Program-made: the position numbers and the translations under genes
Shown: positions 16,734 through 24,524 of the stretch, one piece after another
Layout of the letters: the number at the start of each line of letters is the position of its first letter
Numbering within the stretch: the stretch's first letter is position 1
Notes under the pieces: model-generated
Told to the model about the DNA's origin: nothing
What the model saw: only the letters and a program-made list of their open reading frames with translations
The model's database searches: none
From: Trichocoleus desertorum ATA4-8-CV12
GTDB lineage: Bacteria > Cyanobacteriota > Cyanobacteriia > FACHB-46
Assembly (NCBI GenBank): GCA_019358975.1
Contig: JAHHIL010000016.1
Location: 36,852-100,851 of the forward strand
Direction: 5' to 3'
DNA length: 64,000 bases

Positions 16734-18389
16734 ATGCTCCGACTCACCGAAGTAAAACTACCGCTTGATCATCCTGAAGAGGCACTTCAGGCCGCTATTC
16801 TCAAAAAGCTGCAAATTACACCTGCCGAGCTAATTAGCTATTCCATCTTCAAGCGCAGCTATGATGCTCGTAAAAAAGCAGAGGTTATTTTTGTCTATAT
16901 TTTGGACGTAGAAACTACTCAGGAGAAACGGCTGCTCCAGCGATTCAGAAAAGATCCGCATGTTGTGCCCACGCCTGATACGAGCTATCGGTATGTGGCT
17001 CAGGCTCTTGACACAGCAGTCTCATCGGCAAATCGACCGATCGTGATTGGTGCAGGCCCCTGTGGCATCTTTGCGGGGTTGTTGTTGGCGCAGATGGGGT
17101 TCCGCCCACTAATTCTAGAACGAGGGAAGCCAGTCCACGATCGCTCTGTAGATACCTTTGGCTTCTGGAGCAAGCGCAAATTCAACCCTGAATCGAACGC
17201 GCAATTTGGCGAAGGGGGTGCGGGCACTTTTTCCGATGGCAAGCTCTACAGCCGAGTTAAAGACGCCAATCATCATGGGCGCAAAGTTCTCGAAGAACTC
17301 GTGAATGCGGGTGCTGCTCCAGAAATTCTCTATGTCAACAAACCTCATATTGGCACCTACCGACTGGTGAAGATTGTCGAGAATATGCGCCGCACGATCG
17401 AATCACTGGGCGGTGAATTTCGCTTTGAAAGTCGGGTACAAACGATTGAGATCGAAGAGCATGGTGAGAATCGGCAAGTGCGGGGTGTGGTTCTAGCGAC
17501 CGGAGAGTATATCCCCAGCGAACATATCATCTTGGCTGTTGGGCATAGCGCCCGCGACACCTTTGAGATGCTGCATCAGCAAGGCGTCTACATCGAACCC
17601 AAGCCTTTTTCGATCGGATTCCGGGTTGAGCATCCCCAATCTGTGATCGATCAGTGCCGACTGGGATCGCAGGCGGGTCATCCGGTTTTGGGTGCAGCCG
17701 ATTATCAGCTAGTGCATCATTGCTCGAATGGGCGATCGGTCTATAGTTTCTGTATGTGTCCAGGCGGGCAAGTGGTGGCAGCAACCTCAGAGGTGGGGCG
17801 GGTCGTCACGAATGGCATGAGCCAGTATGAGCGCAGCGGCAAAAATGCGAACAGCGGTATTGTGGTGGGCATTACACCAGAAGATTATCCGGGCAGTCCT
17901 TTAGCAGGAATGGAGCTTCAGCGTCAATTAGAGGAGCGGGCTTTTGAGTTGGGCGGTCGCACCTATGAAGCTCCGGGGCAGTTAGTGGGCGATTTCTTGG
18001 CTCAGCAGCCTTCTACTACCCTCGGTAGCGTCAAGCCTTCTTATCGACCAGGGGTGCATCTCTGCGATCTCAGCTCTAGCTTGCCCGACTATGCGATCGC
18101 TGCTATCCGCGAGGCTTTGCCTGCCTTTGACAACCAGATCAAAGGGTTCGCCATGCACGACGCTGTATTGACCGGGGTAGAAACCCGTACATCTTCCCCA
18201 ATTCGAATTAAACGCAACACAGACTATCAGAGCCTTAATACAGCAGGACTTTATCCGGCGGGTGAAGGAGCGGGATACGCCGGAGGGATTCTTTCGGCAG
18301 GTATTGACGGCATCAAAGTGGCAGAGGCCGTTGCCCTTAACATTCTGCACCGCACTACTCAGGGGGCAGCATTATCTCCAAACCTATAG
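16734..18389 (+). CDS. COG2509-type FAD-dependent oxidoreductase
   Basis: 551 residues. A small N-terminal domain (1-95; MLRLTEVKLPLDHPEEALQA) precedes the FAD-binding Rossmann motif VIGAGPCGIFAGLLLAQMG at about 103-121 with the ribose-binding acidic residue in LILERG. Family blocks include NAQFGEGGAGTFSDGKLYSR, ILAVGHSARDTFEMLHQQGV, EPKPFSIGFRVEHPQ and the C-terminal GLYPAGEGAGYAGGILSAG. These identify the COG2509 family of FAD-dependent dehydrogenases, which occurs in most cyanobacteria and many other bacteria; its substrate is not established. Its 3' end overlaps the convergent small membrane protein gene by 31 bp. Confidence 0.85.
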   Translation: MLRLTEVKLPLDHPEEALQAAILKKLQITPAELISYSIFKRSYDARKKAEVIFVYILDVETTQEKRLLQRFRKDPHVVPTPDTSYRYVAQALDTAVSSANRPIVIGAGPCGIFAGLLLAQMGFRPLILERGKPVHDRSVDTFGFWSKRKFNPESNAQFGEGGAGTFSDGKLYSRVKDANHHGRKVLEELVNAGAAPEILYVNKPHIGTYRLVKIVENMRRTIESLGGEFRFESRVQTIEIEEHGENRQVRGVVLATGEYIPSEHIILAVGHSARDTFEMLHQQGVYIEPKPFSIGFRVEHPQSVIDQCRLGSQAGHPVLGAADYQLVHHCSNGRSVYSFCMCPGGQVVAATSEVGRVVTNGMSQYERSGKNANSGIVVGITPEDYPGSPLAGMELQRQLEERAFELGGRTYEAPGQLVGDFLAQQPSTTLGSVKPSYRPGVHLCDLSSSLPDYAIAAIREALPAFDNQIKGFAMHDAVLTGVETRTSSPIRIKRNTDYQSLNTAGLYPAGEGAGYAGGILSAGIDGIKVAEAVALNILHRTTQGAALSPNL

Positions 18390-18736
18390 TCGTACTCGAT
18401 TGTTTTAGGCGGTGTTCTCTGAAAGCACCCTAGCGAACCGCGATCGCATCGGGCAGGAGGGTCAGATAAGCCAAAGCGATCGAGCAGAATCGCTACTCCA
18501 ACTGCTAAAACGGCTCCAATGGATAGACCAATGGCTAGCAAGATCAGGTAGAAGCGCTTAAAGCTTTGTTGGGTAGCTTGCAGCCTTTCTTGCTTGGCCT
18601 GTTCCACTTCTGGTTCTACTTCTACTTCTGGTGATGGAGGAATAGGTGGAATAGGTGTTGGCGGAGGCATTTTCTGGCCTGAGCCATTATTGTCATTGAG
18701 ATGAGAATTGGACGGGTCGGAGGGATGCTGATTCAT
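18359..18736 (-). CDS. Pro-rich single-pass membrane protein, unknown
   Basis: 125 residues. The N-terminal 50 residues are Asn/Pro/Glu-rich and disordered (PPPTPIPPIPPSPEVEVEPE), followed by a charged helix (VEQAKQERLQATQQSFKRFY) and one membrane segment at about 67-87 (LILLAIGLSIGAVLAVGVAI). The C-terminal tail has a cysteine pair and would face the other side. No domain was recognised. The last 31 bp overlap the end of the COG2509 gene on the other strand. Protein-like composition and a plausible ATG support a real gene. Confidence 0.6.
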   Translation of the reverse strand: MNQHPSDPSNSHLNDNNGSGQKMPPPTPIPPIPPSPEVEVEPEVEQAKQERLQATQQSFKRFYLILLAIGLSIGAVLAVGVAILLDRFGLSDPPARCDRGSLGCFQRTPPKTIEYDYRFGDNAAP

Positions 18737-18841
18737 ACCCCTGTCTTATGGCTCCCTGATGTGGCATGTCGATCAATAGCCTCAGTCTAAACCTTTTCAG
18801 CGATCGCCCTGCTTTAGCATTGCCCTCCAGTTGCGATCGCC

Positions 18842-19429
18842 CTACCATTTGGCTGGATTGTCGGGATGCAATTGGTCTTGCTGCCAAGACAGCGGATTGT
18901 TGTCGATATACTGCCGAATGTACTGTAAGGATGTCTCATTGCGAATGATGTGGTCATGGTAATTGCGCTGCCACACCGTTTTACCTGTTGCACCTTGTAG
19001 CTGATTTAGCCTGCGAGTTGAGACAGATTTAAAGGTTTGAATCATTGCCCCAATCGAGCCCGACTGTGTGCCGCAAGGTTGTAGGGGCGAAGCATTCGGA
19101 GATAAGTTTGAACGATTATCCGGGATACTTTGTCCGAATGCTTCGCCCCTACCCGTGTTGTTACCCAACCAAAGGATGCCATGTAAATGGTTGGGCATGA
19201 TGACAAACCTATCCAGCGTTAATTGTTGAAAATAGCGAGGCAAAGCCAACCAACAGGCATGAATAGTTGAACCCGTTGAATTCAATTGCGTGGAACCGTT
19301 GATAATTTCTCCAAACAAGCATTCTCGCTGATGGGTGCAAATGGTGATGAAATAAGCGCCTAGTGCAGTGTAGTCGTATGCTTTTAAGCGAGTAGAACGA
19401 CGGTGATGTTTATTCGGATCGTATTTCAC
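18842..19429 (-). CDS. REP-associated tyrosine transposase (RAYT, Y1 family)
   Basis: 195 residues of the IS200-like HUH superfamily. It begins MKYDPNKHHRRSTRLKAYDY, has FITICTHQRECLFG, the metal-binding His-U-His motif in FVIMPNHLHGILWL, and the C-terminal VWQRNYHDHIIRNETSLQYI with the expected catalytic tyrosine, then RQYIDNNPLSW. RAYTs are single-copy domesticated transposases that cut and mobilise REP palindromes as single-stranded DNA; they lack flanking IS ends. A perfect 20-bp palindrome lies inside this reading frame and adds the segment GRGEAFGQS to NASPLQPCG between the HUH core and the C-terminal helix. The frame is intact. Confidence 0.88.
   Translation of the reverse strand: MKYDPNKHHRRSTRLKAYDYTALGAYFITICTHQRECLFGEIINGSTQLNSTGSTIHACWLALPRYFQQLTLDRFVIMPNHLHGILWLGNNTGRGEAFGQSIPDNRSNLSPNASPLQPCGTQSGSIGAMIQTFKSVSTRRLNQLQGATGKTVWQRNYHDHIIRNETSLQYIRQYIDNNPLSWQQDQLHPDNPAKW
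19081..19152. repeat. 20-bp inverted repeat inside the RAYT gene
   Basis: GTAGGGGCGAAGCATTCGGA at 19081-19100 is exactly complementary to 19133-19152, with a 32-base loop. Similar GTAGGGGCGAAGCATTCGG palindromes are common between genes in cyanobacteria (from memory). Here the element is 72 bp long, a multiple of three, so it keeps the frame. It may be a REP/BIME substrate of the enzyme that it interrupts. Confidence 0.75.
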
Positions 19430-19538
19430 AAGGGGATTTCTGAGGTGAATTGCTAAACCTACACCTGCTAGAGTTCCCCTTGAAAGCAGTGAATGAGTGA
19501 TTCAGAGAGCGATCATCGGTTTAAGTACTGAGTAACTA

Positions 19539-19772
19539 TTAACTCACAAGCCGCAAATCAGCGATGATAGGCAACTCAAACAAACTATTGCTTAATAGAC
19601 GTTTTGAGAAAAATAGAATTTCCAAATTTTCAATTTCATTAGAGCTTGGATTGAGCCGAGCAATGATTTCGTCACCAATCTCTTCAGATTCTTGCTCGGC
19701 GTATGGCTGACATTTGTCGATATATAGAATGTCTCCCATGCGATCGTATCGAAAGGTTAGCTTTTCTTCCAT
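19539..19772 (-). CDS. DUF2283 family protein, putative antitoxin partner
   Basis: 77 residues with the DUF2283 pattern: LTFRYDRMGDILYIDKCQPY, a central acidic stretch (EQESEEIGDEIIARLNP) and ENLEILFFSKR. DUF2283 proteins are small soluble beta-rich proteins often encoded beside toxin-like genes. The start lies inside the end of the upstream gene (16-bp overlap), a hallmark of co-regulated pairs. I infer that it acts as antitoxin to the upstream PBECR-like protein; no activity has been shown for this pair here. Confidence 0.75.
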   Translation of the reverse strand: MEEKLTFRYDRMGDILYIDKCQPYAEQESEEIGDEIIARLNPSSNEIENLEILFFSKRLLSNSLFELPIIADLRLVS

Positions 19773-20083
19773 ATCACCTGGCCTCCAGTCAGCTTACGAG
19801 CAGTATAGGCTGTCACAATCCAATGTCTTGCGGAACTTGCATCTGTAACAGTAACCACAACGAAGTGTCTTCCTGTCTGGATCGTATCAAACCATTTAGA
19901 GAACAGTAGAGCATTTTCATCTCGCTCACTTTGCCGAATCTGATCCGGATCTGCGATCGCGAGGCTCAACTGCTCCAGATACTCAGGTAATGTACCTGGG
20001 TGTACCTGAATGATGTGCTGCCCCCTCTTGTCTGTTAATTCAATATCATTCTCTAAATAGGGGCAGTAGAAGAATTGAGTCAT
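19757..20083 (-). CDS. PBECR/RelE-fold nuclease-like protein, putative toxin
   Basis: 108 residues: MTQFFYCPYLENDIELTDKR, HIIQVHPGTLPEYLEQLSLA, RHFVVVTVTDASSARHWIVT, AYTARKLTGGQVIWKK. The layout of a His-containing helix, a central beta sheet and a final basic strand resembles the phage barnase-EndoU-colicin-RelE (PBECR) nuclease folds that many genomes annotate as hypothetical. It overlaps the following DUF2283 gene by 16 bp. The pair therefore looks like a toxin-antitoxin operon in an accessory patch. The nuclease assignment is moderate and catalytic residues are not certain. Confidence 0.6.
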   Translation of the reverse strand: MTQFFYCPYLENDIELTDKRGQHIIQVHPGTLPEYLEQLSLAIADPDQIRQSERDENALLFSKWFDTIQTGRHFVVVTVTDASSARHWIVTAYTARKLTGGQVIWKKS

Positions 20084-20205
20084 GACTGACTGTTAGCTTT
20101 TAGAGAGCTTAAAAGCTTATTTTACCGGGGATGACAACACCTGCCCTACAAGCAACCTCCTTCCTGACTGTGAATATTTGAGAACAGCCTCGTGTTTCTT
20201 TCAGG

Positions 20206-21573
20206 TCAAATAACGCCAGGAAAAAGCCCCTCTAATAACAATGAGACCTGAGAGCTTAACTCTTCAAATTTATTGTGTTGTACTAGCTTCTCAATCTCAT
20301 CAGCTTTATGATTAACTTGCTCTCTAACTTCAATTTCTGAAAATTCCACGCTAGAAACCTCACTCAATTCATACAATAGTTTATATATTCCTGGCAGAAG
20401 CGTTCTTAAGCCTGCTGAACCCAAAGATTTATACTCGACTTCTTCTATATATATTCCTCCTCCAAAAATTGACATTAGCCACTCGAAGAGATCTTTAGGA
20501 TTACGCCGAGATTTAAAGCGTCGGGTTCCAGCATCTTTAGCTTCTTCTCCAATCTTTAATGCATTACCATTACACTTCAGCCAAATCTCTTCATCTACTG
20601 AATAGTGGTTGCAAACCAGTGCGAATATTCCTAAATATCCTGCTTTGATCTCTTCAGTTCTATTACCTTTTAAGAGGATAATATCAGCAAGAATATTGCT
20701 AACTTCGGCAATTACAAAAGATAATCTGCTTAACTTTCTTGCTGTTACCAAAGATTCCTGTAATTTTGCAGGAGAGACCTTCTCAGGTATGGTGCGAAAT
20801 AGAGTAAGCACTAATTCCGAAAGTCCCTCTCCAGACAGGGAGGAAACAGGTATAACTTGTTCGTCGAAAATATTGTTGTAGCTACTGATTTGTCCATTAA
20901 TCTCTTCTTTGGGAAGTTGTCTTAATTCATCTAAATGAGTGCCAGCAACAACAACCCGATTGGCAAATTTATTTTGAAGCTCTAGATATAAAGCCTTGAA
21001 AGCCTTTCTTTCAAATCTGTTTAAGGTTCTTGAAATATCTACCACGAAAATAATGGCATCTGGTGTAGGAAACTGACTGATTTGTTCGATACTCAACTCA
21101 AGAATCTCAGCAGGTTTGGCTTGATACCTCACATGACCATGTATTTTAACATCCTCTTCTTGTGGCAGTCGTAAAAACAAGCGTGTGATGTTTTCATATC
21201 CCAACTCCTCGTTGCCTCCAAGACCAGGTGTATCATAGATAACCAAGCTGCTTGGGAATTTTGCTTCGATTATGCAATCTGTTGTATCTGCCGTTCTTTT
21301 TACTTCTGCAATCGATTCACCAAAAAGGGCATTAATCAAGCTAGATTTGCCAGCAGAGGTCATGCCGACCAACACAATTCTAGGTGAGGAGCCAGTATGC
21401 ATCCTATGTAATGTCTTAGATAGGGTAGTAGAATTCTCGTCATGGTAATCTGACGTATAGCTTTTGTCGAATTGCTCCCAGATACGCCTGCCTACCTCTA
21501 CAACCTCTCCTCCTACCTCCACAATTTCCTTTACCATAAGCAGAAGAGTTTTTAAGGAACTTATGGAGTTCAT
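20206..21573 (-). CDS. Era/dynamin-like GTPase, unassigned family
   Basis: 455 residues. The N-terminal helix region (1-60) is followed by a complete G domain: G1 GMTSAGKSS at 70-78, candidate G2 threonines in RTADTTD (93-99), G3 DTPG at 114-117, a G4 variant THLD at 212-215 in place of NKxD, and G5 SSLSG at 244-248. Residues 260-455 are a mostly helical C-terminal domain with no known motif. This matches TrmE-Era-Septin-like GTPases of the GTPase/dynamin-like or IRG-like kind, which often act on membranes or in stress and defence. The gene is AT-richer than its neighbours and sits beside a toxin-antitoxin-like pair. There is no transmembrane segment. Function unknown. Confidence 0.8.
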   Translation of the reverse strand: MNSISSLKTLLLMVKEIVEVGGEVVEVGRRIWEQFDKSYTSDYHDENSTTLSKTLHRMHTGSSPRIVLVGMTSAGKSSLINALFGESIAEVKRTADTTDCIIEAKFPSSLVIYDTPGLGGNEELGYENITRLFLRLPQEEDVKIHGHVRYQAKPAEILELSIEQISQFPTPDAIIFVVDISRTLNRFERKAFKALYLELQNKFANRVVVAGTHLDELRQLPKEEINGQISSYNNIFDEQVIPVSSLSGEGLSELVLTLFRTIPEKVSPAKLQESLVTARKLSRLSFVIAEVSNILADIILLKGNRTEEIKAGYLGIFALVCNHYSVDEEIWLKCNGNALKIGEEAKDAGTRRFKSRRNPKDLFEWLMSIFGGGIYIEEVEYKSLGSAGLRTLLPGIYKLLYELSEVSSVEFSEIEVREQVNHKADEIEKLVQHNKFEELSSQVSLLLEGLFPGVI

Positions 21574-21669
21574 ATATCTCCGGAGCTAAGTGTTTGTGCC
21601 GCTAACTTTCCTAAGGTGCCCTTATCGAGCTCTTGAGGTAACAAAGCGATCGCCCTCTTGTAGCCCGAG

Positions 21670-22494
21670 TTAAACCAATTTCACCGGATCAAGTTGATAG
21701 TAGCGTTGTAGCTGCTCATAAAGGGTAGGATGCTTCCTCGATAATTGCTGCGGCTTTTCAAAAAACGTTTCGGTTGCCACGGCAAAAAACTCAGCGGGGT
21801 TCAGGGTGCCGTAGCTATCCATCACCGTTTTGGCTCCTCGTTGCACATCTTGGCAGAGTTGTTGATACTCCTGCGTCATTACCTGTGCCCAAACTGCATA
21901 ATCTAGCTCTTTGGGCAAAAATGGCACTCCCTCCGCGTTACCATCCTCTTGATCTAACTGGTGAGCAAACTCATGCAGCACCACATTATGTCCATCTCGC
22001 CAACTACCCGCATCCCGCTGCACCTGCTCCCAGGACAGCACCACCTGGTCACGGCTCCATGACTCTCCCAATCGTGCTACCCGTCTTTCCTCCACTACAT
22101 AGTTACCCGCGATCGCCGTCTCCTCTACAAAGTAAGTGCCAGGATATACCAAAATCGATCGCAACTTGAGAAAGTAGGTGCCTCGCTCATTCAACAACAG
22201 CAAACAAGCCACTGCCGCGATCGCCAGTCTCATTTCCTCTGTGACTTGCAATCCTGCACAGCCAATAAATTGCTTCTCTTTCAGAAAGACTTGGATATGT
22301 CCCTGTAACCGTCTCCTTTCACTCGCAGAGAGACGGGGATAAATAGGTAGATAATTCTCTACTACCGCATCCCAAAGGGGTGGAAATGGGCGTTGCTTAA
22401 GGCGATCGCGACGTTGCTTCACTAAGAGCGGACTAGCAAAAATCCCAGCTACAATTAGGCCGATCACGAGAAAAACAATGACTGCTGCAACCAT
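21670..22494 (-). CDS. MtfA-type zinc peptidase (M90 family)
   Basis: 274 residues. An N-terminal membrane anchor (about 3-26) is followed by the M90 domain: FPPLWDAVVENYLPIYPRLS, IGCAGLQVTEEMRLAIAAVA and the zinc site HEFAHQLD with H174, E175 and H178. The family blocks NAEGVPFLP and LNPAEFFAVATETFFEKP are also present; the latter Glu probably completes the zinc site. E. coli MtfA binds the regulator Mlc (DgsA) and has aminopeptidase activity. Cyanobacterial substrates are unknown, and no Mlc gene is nearby. The DUF4126 gene lies just upstream on the same strand (42 bp), so they may be co-transcribed. Confidence 0.88.
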   Translation of the reverse strand: MVAAVIVFLVIGLIVAGIFASPLLVKQRRDRLKQRPFPPLWDAVVENYLPIYPRLSASERRRLQGHIQVFLKEKQFIGCAGLQVTEEMRLAIAAVACLLLLNERGTYFLKLRSILVYPGTYFVEETAIAGNYVVEERRVARLGESWSRDQVVLSWEQVQRDAGSWRDGHNVVLHEFAHQLDQEDGNAEGVPFLPKELDYAVWAQVMTQEYQQLCQDVQRGAKTVMDSYGTLNPAEFFAVATETFFEKPQQLSRKHPTLYEQLQRYYQLDPVKLV

Positions 22495-22536
22495 GTTCTA
22501 TCGCGATCGCGACTCCTGCTGTCAAGACTCCCTGAA

Positions 22537-23145
22537 TTAAGACAAATTTTCTGGGATGCGTTGTGGCAAGCGAAAACGGGAGAAGAAGCGCCACAATTTG
22601 GCGATCGCCAGTCCCAAAAACGTGATAACCACGATAATGGCAACCACTGGCAAGGTGATCGCTAAAATCGAGAGCGCGATCGCCACCACTAATTCCACCG
22701 TCGCCACGATGGGATTTGCTAAACCGCCAGAAGTTGCCGTTGAGGTGGCTCGTAATAGATTCGTCAAGCTTTTGGTGATGCCAGCCGCTCCCCCTCCCGC
22801 TACTAAAGCCAGCGTCCATTGCGCCACGGGGTTGAGATCAGGAGCCAACGAAGCTGTGACAACGGTGCCCGCTAAAATCGCTGCTGGGGTTGCCACCACA
22901 TCCAGAGCATGATCGAACCAGGGGATGTAGTAGCCACCTACTTCTAGGACTGAAGCGATCGCAAACACGGCTAAAGCTTGTGGGCTTTCAATCCAGTCAA
23001 AATCAGTGGGTAAGTTAGTATGACCCAGCACAGCGGCAGCACTGAGCGTCAAGAGCGGCACAAAGACTCGAAAGCCTGAAGCCGCACTCAAACTTACGCC
23101 TAATAAAAGTTCGATTAAAGTGTTGAAATTCAAGAGCTGATCCAC
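22537..23145 (-). CDS. DUF4126 integral membrane protein
   Basis: 202 residues with about five hydrophobic segments: GVSLSAASGFRVFVPLLTLS, SPQALAVFAIASVLEVGGYY, ATPAAILAGTVVTASLA, WTLALVAGGGAAGITKSLTN and ALSILAITLPVVAIIVVITF. The N-terminal SGFRVFVPLL and the internal VGGYYIPWFDHALDVVATPA are the conserved DUF4126 signature. The family is bacterial, function unknown, and possibly involved in transport. A basic tail (FSRFRLPQR) would be cytoplasmic. It is probably co-transcribed with the downstream MtfA-type gene. Confidence 0.85.
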   Translation of the reverse strand: MDQLLNFNTLIELLLGVSLSAASGFRVFVPLLTLSAAAVLGHTNLPTDFDWIESPQALAVFAIASVLEVGGYYIPWFDHALDVVATPAAILAGTVVTASLAPDLNPVAQWTLALVAGGGAAGITKSLTNLLRATSTATSGGLANPIVATVELVVAIALSILAITLPVVAIIVVITFLGLAIAKLWRFFSRFRLPQRIPENLS

Positions 23146-23483
23146 ACGCTCCTCCCTTGTTGCTGCCGCTAGCCCCTCAACCCTAGCTCTAGGATAGCGT
23201 TTGCCGCTCGTCTCTTTAGGCTGAGTTTAAGCGGATATTTGAACAGCCGTGCTCAAGGTGATCAAAGAGTGGTTGCAACTGCGCTAACCCAGCCTAATTC
23301 TTCACAAATCATAATCATCTCTAAGTACCATTTTGCTGTTATCCTACCTCTTCCTCAGGGCAGAATAGAAGTGTAAAGCTCGACACATTTTACTCTCGAT
23401 AAAAACATCACGCGATCGCCTGTCCAGTTTACTGTCGAGAGCCCCCCTCAACTCCCACATTCTGCCGAAGGAAGGACAGCAAA
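23146..23483. other. 338-bp divergent intergenic region
   Basis: This lies between the divergent DUF4126 and PhyH genes and should contain both promoters. I saw a fragment of a CGTCTCT-type repeat near 23208 and one HIP1 site, but no gene, terminator or defined operator. Confidence 0.4.
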
Positions 23484-24299
23484 ATGGTTCAAAGTATCAA
23501 TGCCACTGGTATTAGCAAATTCACAGCGGCGGATTTAGATCGATTTGCCGAGGTGCTAAATCGAGATGGAATTTGTGTCATTCCTGAACTCTTCGATCGC
23601 GAGTTGATCCAAGAGTGGGCAGCAGGGTTTGATGCCCTCTTTCGGGAGCGTCAACAGCGCCCCGGTGGACTGGCCCCCCGCGAGAAAAATCGTTACTATT
23701 TGACTTTGCCTTGGGTGCAGCCTTTCGCCAATACGGAAGTGTTTGCCAATCCCACAATTTTAGGTGTGCTGGATCGGGTCTTCTTCCAGGAATACCGCCT
23801 AGTGCAATTAGGGGCAGACACACCTTTTCAAGGCTCGGAATACCAAGAACTGCATCGGGATTTCCGTCCTCTCTTCGCTGATCAGATTGTCACTCCCCTG
23901 TACGCTCTAGCGGTTAACTTTCCCCTAGTCGAAGTGACGGAAGACAACGGTCCCTTCCAAATGGCACGCGGTACCCATGTCATGCCTCGCGAAGAAGCGC
24001 TGGTGAAGATTACAGCAGGTGAGATTCCCGTCGAATCTTTCCCCATGCAACTGGGTGATGTGATCATCCGATCGCCTTTGGCAATCCACCGAGGTTCGCC
24101 CAACATCACTGCTCAACCCAGGCCAATGGTCGTGATGGGCTATGCGATGCACTGGTTACACACTCCGGTGATGGATTTGACGGTTCAGCAAGACTACTAC
24201 CAGAGTCTGCCGCAGCACCTCCAGGAGATGTTGCGCTGCAATGTGGTAGAGCAGCTACCAGAAAACAAGACCGAAACCTACATCAATTTCAAGTACTAA
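23484..24299 (+). CDS. Phytanoyl-CoA dioxygenase (PhyH) family protein
   Basis: 271 residues of the Fe(II)/2-oxoglutarate-dependent oxygenase fold. The iron-binding facial triad is visible as H124 and D126 in ELHRDFRP and H202 in LAIHRGSPN; Arg203 next to it may bind 2-oxoglutarate. The N-terminal DLDRFAEVLNRDGICVIPEL is the usual PhyH opening. A good ribosome site (GAAGGA) precedes the ATG. PhyH proteins hydroxylate or halogenate lipids, amino-acid derivatives and natural products; no biosynthetic cluster is adjacent, so the substrate cannot be inferred. The gene is followed by a GC-rich repeat and a terminator. Confidence 0.85.
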   Translation: MVQSINATGISKFTAADLDRFAEVLNRDGICVIPELFDRELIQEWAAGFDALFRERQQRPGGLAPREKNRYYLTLPWVQPFANTEVFANPTILGVLDRVFFQEYRLVQLGADTPFQGSEYQELHRDFRPLFADQIVTPLYALAVNFPLVEVTEDNGPFQMARGTHVMPREEALVKITAGEIPVESFPMQLGDVIIRSPLAIHRGSPNITAQPRPMVVMGYAMHWLHTPVMDLTVQQDYYQSLPQHLQEMLRCNVVEQLPENKTETYINFKY

Positions 24300-24301
24300 A
24301 A

Positions 24302-24371
24302 CCTAACCCCCCAGCCCCTTCCCTACAATGGAAGGAGGAGTAGAAAAGCCCCTCTCCGCGTCGGGGAGGGG
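24302..24371. repeat. Double-hairpin cyanobacterial intergenic repeat
   Basis: Two adjacent stems: CCTTCC (24317-24322) with GGAAGG (24330-24335), and CCCCTCTCC (24349-24357) with GGGGAGGGG (24363-24371, one T-G pair). The surrounding text (AACCCCCCAGCCCCTTCCCT) matches a repeat seen after many genes in filamentous cyanobacteria. It may fold in the PhyH mRNA tail. Confidence 0.65.
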
Positions 24372-24420
24372 TTGAGGAGGGGTCAGCAAGCGAAAAAAAT
24401 CAACGAGAAGCTTACTCCAG

Positions 24421-24477
24421 ATAGAGGATGATTGAACGGCGATCGCTAACGATCAAAGTTCCATCCTCTATTTTTTT
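24421..24477 (+). terminator. Rho-independent terminator after PhyH gene
   Basis: ATAGAGGATG (24421-24430) pairs exactly with CATCCTCTAT (24462-24471), followed by seven Ts. The loop is 31 bases and contains a HIP1 site. It ends just before the GH43 gene's ribosome site region. Confidence 0.75.
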
Positions 24478-24524
24478 GCTGCCTGATTTCTTGGTGCTGA
24501 GGATGGATTGCAGAGTAAGGAGCG

